NCBI GenBank assembly: GCA_936941155.1
Contig: CAKZJE010000033.1
Span: forward strand, 1-64,000
DNA from: an uncultured Methylomonas sp.
GTDB taxonomy: Bacteria > Pseudomonadota > Gammaproteobacteria > Methylococcales > Methylomonadaceae
Reading direction: 5' to 3'
Length of the DNA stretch: 64,000 nt
The notes under the pieces are model-generated. The model ran no database searches, was not told the DNA's origin, and saw nothing but the letters and a program-made list of their open reading frames with translations. Position numbers and translations under genes: made by a program. Below, in pieces: positions 51,701-58,533 of this stretch (its first letter is position 1; every line of letters begins with the position of its first letter).

Positions 51701-53945
51701 CTTCAGGCACATCTGCTGCTGTTTCAGATTCCGTTGTTAATTGTGCAAAAACTGCCAATTCTGCATCGGTTAAAACCACTTCCGTTACTTGCGTTTCTTC
51801 GATTTCTTGCGCTATTTCCGCATCACTAATCAAAGCATTATCATCATTATTATTGTTAGAAAATAAATCATTATGCGACAGAATATTTTCATCTTCTTCT
51901 GCGGCAAACATCGAATCATGTTGATTTTCTTCTGCCATAACTTCTAACAGAATTTCTTTATCCACAGTCGTGATTGGACGCAACCAAAGCGTGTTTTCCA
52001 AACATTCACACAAACTATTGCCGCTATTTATCGCAACGACATTTTGCAAATGCTGAATAAAAACACTCTGCCAAGCAGATAACAACTGTAGCCGCGCTTG
52101 CGTCAGCGGAATTTTTTGTTCAACCCACTCCAAACAATTTTCAGCAAATAACGAGGTCATATCTGCAAAAGTAAGCTGTTGATTTTCTGCAATAATTTCT
52201 GCAATCACCATCCAACTTTCGGCATAACTCTGCAAATATTCATAACAAGCCGCGTTATTTCCTGCATCTAACAAGCTTTGCATGGCTGCTATTTGCGCTT
52301 GCGCATCATCAAAAAAGCATTGGATTTCTTGCAAAAGAAGATGGTTATCAGACTTATCGTCGCTATCCTGCTGTGAAAAATCTGTTAGGTTTTTGCTGGC
52401 AAGTTCTTGATAAAAATCTGCAATCCCTAAACCTTCCAGCAACATCAATTCATCTTCTGGTGCTATTGGCAACAACCACAAAGGATTTCGTAAGCATTTG
52501 ACCAAGCCAAAACCAAACTGCGCCTTATTTTCTGTTTGAAAATAGCCGGCAAATAAATCTTGCCAGTGATTGAGTAAGGCCAGTTGTTCGTTATTTAAAT
52601 AGTCCAGCGGCGAAAAAGTTTCTTTGCTTAGTTCCGTGAAAATCAATATCACATCGGCTAAACCCAATAACGCATCATCATTTGCCACCGTATCGGCAAT
52701 GGTTTGCCAGCAATCTTGATAATCTTGCCATTGCTGTTTAAACACCGCGCCGTCATTTTTCCCTACTTCAATCGCTGTTTTTAACAATGCCGTGCTTTGA
52801 TTAAAATGCGGTGCAATTTCTTGCCAGATTGAGTGATTGATAACATTCTCAGTCTCAGAAAGACTCTGCGCTACTTCGCTGTTTAAATTGAGCGTTTCAC
52901 TCAACTCTAACGACTGTTCTGCGTGAGTTTCTTCAGTATTTTCAGTGCTCACGCTTGTTTCTTGCTCTGCAATCGCAGCATCAACAATGACTGGCTTAGC
53001 GATAACGCTAGTCGCAACAGAAAAACCGGTTAATAACATTTCTTCATCTTCTGGCAAAATCGCACCAGACCACAGCGGATCACGCAAACATTTAATCAAT
53101 CCAGCTGCAAGCATTTGATTTCCCTGACTTTGCAGATAGCTATTAAACAAGTTTTGCCATTTTTTTAATAAAGCGATGTGTTTTTCATCAAAACTTTGCA
53201 GTTGTTCAAATGCTTGCCGGCTCACTTCAATAAACAACAGCACCACATCTAACAGCGCGAACTGTCGCCCATCATTTTCTATTTGCTGGGCGACCGCTAA
53301 CCAATTTTCTAAATAGTGCTGCAAACTTTGTTTTAACGCGGAAAGATTATTGCTCGATTGCTGCTCGGCAATGCTTTGTAATGCGATTGTGGTTTCCTTG
53401 AATAATGGCTTGAGTTGTTGCCACAGCGTAACGGGGCGGATTTCTGGCGAGGGGGAAATATTCGCGGCTGGATTTTCAGCCACTGTAGGTGAATCAACTG
53501 TTGTGCTAATAGATTCGGCGTTCAGTTTATCAATCACTGAGGTGAAACTGTCTAATAACATCAGTTCATCATCTGGCTCTAAACCCATTGCCAAGAGCGG
53601 ACTATTTAAGCATTTGATTAACGCCAGCGCGTGATCGCGATTGTCGGGCGCATTAATATAATTCACAAATAACTGCTGCCATTGTTGCAAAAACAAACAT
53701 TGCGCATCAGTTAATAAATCTTGCGTATTTTTTTCAAATGCAAACAAGCTGGCATCGGCAAACAGCAAAATAATATCCTGCAACGCCAAGTTTTCCAGTG
53801 CTGCGGCTTTTTCCGCGCAGTCACTCCAACCTGCCATATATTGACTTAACGCAGAAGAATCATGCTTTGCAAGGGGAAGTAGCTGTTCGACATTGGCTAA
53901 AACGGACGCGAAAACAGCGAGATAGTCGGATTTTTCGATTGCCAT
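48768..53945 (-). CDS. ChpA/PilL-type CheA hybrid histidine kinase
   Basis: This 1725-residue kinase is the centre of a Chp-type chemosensory system. The N-terminus holds four imperfect repeats of about 130 residues (about 9-132, 172-305, 372-500, 538-668). Each ends in a block like LIKCLRDPLW-x(3-5)-PEDEEMLL and has no phospho-His motif. An acidic linker (about 670-780) and a degenerate Hpt-like region come next. The true Hpt is at H1005 (IAHTLKGSGN). The kinase N box is LRNSIDHGIE (about 1318), with GRGIGMDAIQ later. A CheW-like domain and a C-terminal receiver follow (Asp near 1657, VDLEMPRMNG). It is the last gene of the operon, 8 bp after the MCP gene. Confidence 0.9.
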   Translation of the reverse strand: MAIEKSDYLAVFASVLANVEQLLPLAKHDSSALSQYMAGWSDCAEKAAALENLALQDIILLFADASLFAFEKNTQDLLTDAQCLFLQQWQQLFVNYINAPDNRDHALALIKCLNSPLLAMGLEPDDELMLLDSFTSVIDKLNAESISTTVDSPTVAENPAANISPSPEIRPVTLWQQLKPLFKETTIALQSIAEQQSSNNLSALKQSLQHYLENWLAVAQQIENDGRQFALLDVVLLFIEVSRQAFEQLQSFDEKHIALLKKWQNLFNSYLQSQGNQMLAAGLIKCLRDPLWSGAILPEDEEMLLTGFSVATSVIAKPVIVDAAIAEQETSVSTENTEETHAEQSLELSETLNLNSEVAQSLSETENVINHSIWQEIAPHFNQSTALLKTAIEVGKNDGAVFKQQWQDYQDCWQTIADTVANDDALLGLADVILIFTELSKETFSPLDYLNNEQLALLNHWQDLFAGYFQTENKAQFGFGLVKCLRNPLWLLPIAPEDELMLLEGLGIADFYQELASKNLTDFSQQDSDDKSDNHLLLQEIQCFFDDAQAQIAAMQSLLDAGNNAACYEYLQSYAESWMVIAEIIAENQQLTFADMTSLFAENCLEWVEQKIPLTQARLQLLSAWQSVFIQHLQNVVAINSGNSLCECLENTLWLRPITTVDKEILLEVMAEENQHDSMFAAEEDENILSHNDLFSNNNNDDNALISDAEIAQEIEETQVTEVVLTDAELAVFAQLTTESETAADVPEDNPQDFAEFPEEIAVTEAIVEEEPVVPETLAEDVAPAETVTQATVNVNPELIGMVRAEFALLLADIQDEIKAAADIDAFKQILRNHEFKFQNLTTACNTIGLLGLAQVFTHLSVNMRSRRDSDIFTSIESELFKNTLPLIQNYIAAITEPENARALVAQLSLSGWKQSLTELEAEQFLRLLSGITLCDHNPQLENRKTRAELNDVSLLVPEDVNRELLDSLLSELPVLTGNFSRVIQQIISGNGNVEQLQEAQRIAHTLKGSGNIVGVSGIAVVTHHLEEILEYLSEQQTFPTKALAAVLLESADCLEMMSDLMLNGEQQPPDQALQVLQNVLDWANQIAANGLSAETETIAPETIALPVDASADLTHALQETKNTETVAMTRVPSEVIDKLLRMTGEGSILSEQFKERIKGFSQELKNLNELTWQLQSLVSELDQFISIQGYSHKPNHSKANTEFDALEMEQYNELHTAASRISEVATDIREVNIQMDEQLVNLKYLMVEEDGIQKENQAIVQSIRMVPASTIASRCQRIVRQACRATNKEVDLEIKGADILIDSEILNDMVEPLMHLLRNSIDHGIEPQHIREKFKKPKNGKITLEFSRKGNYAVITCKDDGAGLASGNILQTAIKKGLVSASQKLTDAEIHKLILIPGFSTRAVVTQTSGRGIGMDAIQTKISSIQGQMNLQSVRGEGLTIEITIPLTLSSMLSLLVKCGGQTMAISNRGLRKIHHADECVVVQEEGQLFCEIEAQRYQAKYFAELVGIPMNYSAAQKLQALRIEDEIGRSYVIFVEELLGYRDLLVKNMGSYIPHIQGITGASILGNGAVAPVIDLVEMLHHAVKYDYVLADATKALADSIHGLPVALVIDDSLSARRSVAMLLKDSGLEVETAIDGLDALKYLEKAIPDIILVDLEMPRMNGIELTAHVRNREDMKNTPIIMITSRATEKHRKQAEAAGVTRFMTKPFTEDDLINSVRALMQ

Positions 53946-53953
53946 TTAAGATG

Positions 53954-55327
53954 CTACTCAGGCAGTTTGAAAACATTTACTTTCACAATCAATTCGTCAG
54001 CATCTTTGGCTAAATCATCTGACAAATTGCGTTGTTGTTGTAATTGTTCGTTGGTTTTAATTGTGCTGATTTGAATATTTTGCGCGTGTTCTTTTAAACT
54101 TTTTCCCACTTCTAACTGGGCAATAGTGGCAGCTGCAATTTTTTTCACCGCAGAAACTAACGATTCTGTGGTGGCACGACTTTCCTTCATTCTTCTGCCC
54201 GCTTCTTCGGCTTGTTGCGTACCATCCACCACCTGACTAATCACAGTATTCATGGTTTTCATGGTGTCTGAGGTATCAACTTGAATATTTTTCACCAACG
54301 TTGCAATTTTTTCAGTTGCCTCGCGGGAACTTTCCGCCAAACGTTGCACCTCGTTGGCAACCACCATAAATGCTTTCCCAGCTTCGCCTGCTGATGCTGC
54401 TTGCATTCCTGCATTCAATGATAAAACGTGAGTGCGTTCCGCAATATTATTAATGATATTCACCACCGCAGTAATTTCTTGTGAACGCTCACCTAAGCGT
54501 TTTAGGCGTTTTTCAGTTTCACGAATAATGTCGCGAATGCTGTTAATGCTGGCAATAATCTCTGCAACCGCTTCCACTGCTGACTCGGTAGTCAACATGG
54601 TTTTCTCTGATTCTTTATTGGTAATTTGCGAGAACTGCGCGATTTTAATCATGGTATTCACCGCAGTGGTCAGTTCTTGTAAAGTCGCTTCAATTTCTTT
54701 GCGTTGATTATCCGCAAACAACATAACACTGCTCGATTGTTGTTTGACTTTTCCAGACGTGCTGTTGACCCGTGCAGAAATCTGCGCCACTTCTTTTAAG
54801 GTAGCAGACATTTCGCCCGTTAATAAATTAATCGAATCAGAAACTGCCCCCGTCATATCTTCTGCGACAGGTACTTTTACCGTTAAGTCTTTTTGGCTTA
54901 AAACCGATACTGAACGCAATAAGCTAATAATCGAAGTGTTTAATTGTTGATGTTCGTATTCGGTTTTTGCTAAGGAAGTGACGCGCTCATCAAGCAACGA
55001 ATCAAAAGCATTCGCTAAATTGCCGATTTCATCGCGACTAGAAACCTCAACTCTGGCATCTAAATTTCCTGAGGCAATATCATTAATCACCCCTTGTAAA
55101 TAAGAAATTGGTTTAATAATGCCATTTACAACCACCAGCCACAATGCCGACATAATCACGACTAAGACTGCCAGCACCACAGCATCAAAGGTATTATCAT
55201 CCACATTGATGGTTTTTGCGTAAACAATCGCTCCAAGTCCTATGATAAAAAAAATCACTACCAATAAAAATTTATAAACAATTTTTATATTAAGAAAACT
55301 TTCTTTGAGTTTCTGAAAAATATTCAT
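53954..55327 (-). CDS. PilJ-like methyl-accepting chemotaxis protein without periplasmic domain
   Basis: This 457-residue protein has two membrane helices close together (about 19-41 and 48-70), so almost nothing faces the periplasm. A HAMP domain follows (PISYLQGVINDIASGNLDARVEV...), probably a second one, and then the coiled-coil signalling domain. The hairpin tip (AERTHVLSLNAGMQAASAGEAGKAF, about 295-320) departs from the usual NLLALNAAIEAARAGE. It should sense the membrane or a bound partner rather than a soluble ligand. It lies 8 bp before the kinase gene. Confidence 0.88.
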   Translation of the reverse strand: MNIFQKLKESFLNIKIVYKFLLVVIFFIIGLGAIVYAKTINVDDNTFDAVVLAVLVVIMSALWLVVVNGIIKPISYLQGVINDIASGNLDARVEVSSRDEIGNLANAFDSLLDERVTSLAKTEYEHQQLNTSIISLLRSVSVLSQKDLTVKVPVAEDMTGAVSDSINLLTGEMSATLKEVAQISARVNSTSGKVKQQSSSVMLFADNQRKEIEATLQELTTAVNTMIKIAQFSQITNKESEKTMLTTESAVEAVAEIIASINSIRDIIRETEKRLKRLGERSQEITAVVNIINNIAERTHVLSLNAGMQAASAGEAGKAFMVVANEVQRLAESSREATEKIATLVKNIQVDTSDTMKTMNTVISQVVDGTQQAEEAGRRMKESRATTESLVSAVKKIAAATIAQLEVGKSLKEHAQNIQISTIKTNEQLQQQRNLSDDLAKDADELIVKVNVFKLPE

Positions 55328-55383
55328 CCTTCCTGCCTATTATTATGAAAGTTATCAGTTATTCGTTACGTTAAGTCATTAAA

Positions 55384-55493
55384 GGAGTGCAAGCTTTGCT
55401 TGCATATTAGGAAAATCGTGACTTCCCATGAGTAGAAATTTCAGTTGCTAATTGAATTTTACCCGCCTGACGTGGCAAGCAAAGTTTGCACTC
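55384..55493. repeat. GGAGTGCAAGCTTTGCTTGC inverted pair
   Basis: GGAGTGCAAGCTTTGCTTGC at the left and GGCAAGCAAAGTTTGCACTCC at the right form 20-bp inverted arms about 65 bp apart. It belongs to the family of 6294-6338 and 10630-10676. It splits the chemosensory operon with a 259-bp gap and may attenuate it. Confidence 0.7.
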
Positions 55494-55586
55494 CAAAATA
55501 TCCCTAATCTTTTATTTAGCTACTGACAACTATTTTACTACTGCTTTAAAACTATAAAGTTACTTTAAAGTCAATAACTTAACAAA

Positions 55587-56084
55587 TTAAATACACACTT
55601 TTTCCCCAAGCATAGAAAAAAAACTTTCTTTATCTAGCTCTAACCATGTTTTTTCGGCTGAATACGCCGCCAGCACATAACGCTCTACTTTGGGCATAAG
55701 TTTAGGAATTTCATCTAATTTTGTTAAATCACTTAGCAATTCTGGATAGGTTTTTAACTGAAATGCCACCGCTTTTTCACCTTTACCTAACACTAAAAGT
55801 AATTTTTGCGTATCGGCATCTTCTTTAAAATCAAAATAGCGTGCCAAATTAAACGCAGGAACTAAGCTCCCGCGCAGATTGATAAGCCCCAACATCCAGC
55901 TCGGCGTATTAGGCACGGCATAAATCGACGCGCCTTTTACCAATTCGCAAGGAATTTGCATGTCATAGATAAAATTCAAATTGCCAATGCTAAAGCCATA
56001 ACGCAATACTTGGTGATCCGCGCCATCAACAGCGGCATCTACGTTATTTATTTCAGCATCAAGGCTGGTTATTTCGCTTTCCAT
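55587..56084 (-). CDS. CheW/PilI-type scaffold protein
   Basis: This 165-residue CheW-domain protein has YGFSIGNLNFIYDMQIPCELV, YAVPNTPSWMLGLINLRGSLVPAFNLARYF, then LLVLGKGEKAVAFQLK. The NLRGSLVPAFNL block is the standard kinase- and receptor-binding surface. It couples the MCP to the kinase. Its start is 6 bp after the response regulator gene. Confidence 0.92.
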   Translation of the reverse strand: MESEITSLDAEINNVDAAVDGADHQVLRYGFSIGNLNFIYDMQIPCELVKGASIYAVPNTPSWMLGLINLRGSLVPAFNLARYFDFKEDADTQKLLLVLGKGEKAVAFQLKTYPELLSDLTKLDEIPKLMPKVERYVLAAYSAEKTWLELDKESFFSMLGEKVCI

Positions 56085-56090
56085 TTCTCA

Positions 56091-56459
56091 TTACCTTGAA
56101 AAAAACTCAACCTGATCCAAAATTTGATCCGCCGTATAAGGCTTAGTAATGTAGGCTTTTGCTCCTTGCAATTCAGCCCAAACCCGATCGGCTTCTGAGT
56201 TTTTACTGCTGACAAATACAACCGGGATTTTCTTAGTCGTGCAATCTTTGGTCAATTCTCTGCACGCTGCAAAACCGTCCATTTCTGGCATCACGACATC
56301 CATAAAAATAAGGTCTGGGTGATCAGCGCGGGCTTTTTCCAGTGCTTCTTTCCCCGATACTGCGGTGATGGTTTCATAGCCTTTCGCAAGCAAAATGTGT
56401 TTGATTTGTTCCAAATACATCGGCATATCATCGACGACCAATATTTTTTTTATTGCCAT
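56091..56459 (-). CDS. PilH-type single-domain response regulator
   Basis: This 122-residue receiver has acidic pair D10-D11 (LVVDD), phospho-acceptor D54 (FMDVVMPEMDG), S/T site SS (about 84) and K106 (ITKPY). There is no output domain, so it acts by protein contact or as a phosphate sink for the Chp kinase. Confidence 0.92.
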   Translation of the reverse strand: MAIKKILVVDDMPMYLEQIKHILLAKGYETITAVSGKEALEKARADHPDLIFMDVVMPEMDGFAACRELTKDCTTKKIPVVFVSSKNSEADRVWAELQGAKAYITKPYTADQILDQVEFFSR

Positions 56460-56480
56460 TTTTTTACCTTATCCTCGGTT

Positions 56481-57308
56481 TTATTTTCTATCATTAAACT
56501 CTTTCACCCAGCTTACAATTCTTTCTAACATGCTATGAAACTCATCATGCTCAAAAGGTTTGGTTAAATAAGTGGTGCAGCCCGCCATTAAGCCTTTCAC
56601 CTCGTCCATTGCTGATGTTTTTGAAGTCAGCATAATAATTGGCGTTTTTGCCATGCCCTCAAAAGTGCGCATTTGGCTACAGGTTTCAAAACCATCAATG
56701 CCGGGCATCATCACATCTAAAAAAATAAAATCATATTTTTTCAGTGTGACTTGTTCTAAAGCTTGTTCGCCAGTATCGGCAAAATCAATGGTCAGTGGAA
56801 TGGTAGCTTGATTGAGTTCTATTTGAATGGTTTTTTGCATCAGTTGACTGTCATCAACCACTAATACTTGCAGCGCGTTGCTAACAGCGGGGATTTTTTC
56901 AATCTCAGCAACAACTGGCGACTGAATTTCTATCGCCTGTTCTATTGGTTTGGTCGTTTCTGAGGGAATTTGAATATTGTTGAGCACTGCGAAGACGCGG
57001 CTTGGAATTAAAACGCCGCGAATATAATAAGTATCTTCTGGTGTGGCTGGCTCTTTACCGACTGTTACCACAACGAGAGGATTTTTTGGATATTTTGCTT
57101 GATAAGCGTGTTGTTGCTGTAACGCTGAGGCTTCCATTTTTTTAACCAGTAATATTGCCACTGGTTCGGTTTGATCCATATCTGCTAGTTTATAGCTTGG
57201 TGCGTCTTGATTGGAAAGCGCGAATATTTTTTGCAGATAGCGTTTTTCTTGCGGTGAAAACCCCATAATGCCAACAGGAACAGGTCTAGTCATTCTCTCT
57301 TTATCCAT
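56481..57308 (-). CDS. Response regulator with ~145-residue N-terminal extension (PilG-like position)
   Basis: This 275-residue protein has residues 147-275 as a receiver (VLVVDDSQ at 148-154, D198 in FLDVMMPGIDG, YLTKPF with the conserved Lys). The first 110 residues look like a degenerate receiver or alpha-beta fold (VGIMGFSPQEKRYLQKIFA, VAILLVKKM, PLVVVTVGKE), followed by a PIEQAIEIQ linker. It lies 21 bp before the PilH-like gene and, by order, would be the PilG counterpart. Confidence 0.87.
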   Translation of the reverse strand: MDKERMTRPVPVGIMGFSPQEKRYLQKIFALSNQDAPSYKLADMDQTEPVAILLVKKMEASALQQQHAYQAKYPKNPLVVVTVGKEPATPEDTYYIRGVLIPSRVFAVLNNIQIPSETTKPIEQAIEIQSPVVAEIEKIPAVSNALQVLVVDDSQLMQKTIQIELNQATIPLTIDFADTGEQALEQVTLKKYDFIFLDVMMPGIDGFETCSQMRTFEGMAKTPIIMLTSKTSAMDEVKGLMAGCTTYLTKPFEHDEFHSMLERIVSWVKEFNDRK

Positions 57309-57496
57309 TTTTTCAAATACGCCATGATGTTAAATATCGCTTAAGAATTGACCTTTATTTAAGTATTAGCATCAACATAAATTTTATGAAAAGTATGGAG
57401 AGAAGCCCATGAATGAGTTTGAAAACTTTAATCTCGCTTAACTCATTGCCACTTTTCTTAAATCGTCGTGCAGAATGTTGTGAATCTGCTGTGTTG

Positions 57497-57871
57497 CTAT
57501 GCTGTTTTTGCTAGCTCTCTCATCACAAGTTGCGCACTGTGCTCTATATCAAAAAAAATAAGTCCAACCTTCGCATCCGGTTTCGTAAGCACGCCTAACA
57601 CAGCACCATCACCTGCATACATCATTAAAATGCAGCCTGTTTCGCCTTTTAACAAAAACTGTTCAAGATGACCGCGATTTAAGGCTTTCGCAGTACGATC
57701 TGCCCGCGCTAATAAGGCGGCGGCTAATGCGCTGCCACGATCCTCTTCAAGACCACCGGGTAACAGAGAGGCTATAATCAATCCTTCTTTGGAACTAATC
57801 CATGATCCTTGAATCTCAGGAGAACTGGCATTTAACTCGCGTAAAATGGCTACCAATTCAGTTGCGTGCAT
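57497..57871 (-). CDS. Roadblock/LC7-domain (MglB-like) protein
   Basis: This 124-residue single roadblock domain reads LVAILRELNASSPEIQGSWISSKEGLIIASLLPGG, ALAAALLARADRTAKALNRGHLEQFLLKGETGCILMMYAGDGAVLGVLTKPDAKVGLIFFDIEHSA. MglB-like proteins are GAPs for Ras-like MglA GTPases that set cell polarity in gliding and pilus-driven motility. No GTPase gene is in the window. It lies first in the chemosensory set, 188 bp before the next gene, with a gene-free AT-rich stretch between. Confidence 0.88.
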   Translation of the reverse strand: MHATELVAILRELNASSPEIQGSWISSKEGLIIASLLPGGLEEDRGSALAAALLARADRTAKALNRGHLEQFLLKGETGCILMMYAGDGAVLGVLTKPDAKVGLIFFDIEHSAQLVMRELAKTA

Positions 57872-57973
57872 ATTTAAATCCTCTAAAACCTTTCACCCAA
57901 TGCTTGTTTCTAGCATTTAAGCAAACCTAACAGATGTTGCGCACCTGTCAGGCTTAATCTCAAAACAAAAGGT

Positions 57974-58432
57974 TTATTTTTTTGCAGCAGTTGGAGCCGT
58001 TGTATCGGTTGCTGCTTTTTTCATTGGAGCTCCACATTTGCCCTCACCACATTTGCCTTCTGTTGCTTTAGCCGCTGGCGCAGCTTTTGCCGCAACAGGC
58101 GCAGTGGTTGTAGCTTTTGCCGCAGCAGCTGCTGGAGCTTTTGCAGGCTCTGCTGCTTTCATTGTGCCGCCGCATTGACCTTCGCCACATTTACCTTCGG
58201 CTGCTTTAGGTGCTGCCATCGGTTTTGCACCCGCACATTTGCCTTCGGTAGTTTTTGGCGCAGGTGTTGCAGCATCAGCTGTTGCCAACTGCATATAACC
58301 ACTTGATAATTCAGTCATTTGAAATGTGCTGCCTTGCGCATCAGCTGTTTGAGCATTTGCAGCAACAGCAGCGAAACCAGTGATTAAAGTAGTGCCCATT
58401 GCCAATGCGAGTGTTTTGCTAGTTTTTTTCAT
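57974..58432 (-). CDS. HvfA-like oxazolone/thioamide RiPP precursor (EGKCG repeats)
   Basis: This 152-residue exported precursor has a signal peptide, MKKTSKTLALAMGTTLITGFAAVAANA, cleaved near 27. The leader-like segment TFQMTELSSGYMQLA (36-50) follows. Five Cys in EGKC/EGQC motifs (C66, C82, C87, C128, C133) lie in an Ala/Lys/Pro-rich chain. In the HvfABCD family, a DUF692 (MNIO) enzyme HvfB with HvfC turns such Cys into copper-binding oxazolone/thioamide groups. Neither partner gene is next to it in this window. A modified copper-buffering peptide is the best reading; an unmodified Cys-rich metal-binding protein is the alternative. Confidence 0.78.
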   Translation of the reverse strand: MKKTSKTLALAMGTTLITGFAAVAANAQTADAQGSTFQMTELSSGYMQLATADAATPAPKTTEGKCAGAKPMAAPKAAEGKCGEGQCGGTMKAAEPAKAPAAAAAKATTTAPVAAKAAPAAKATEGKCGEGKCGAPMKKAATDTTAPTAAKK

Positions 58433-58533
58433 TATATTTGTCCAAATGTATATTAAAGAGTGTTAATTTTACCGCTAAAACCATAACGTAGTCTTAATAG
58501 AGAGTCATTCTGCCAAGTTTTTTTTAATGCACA

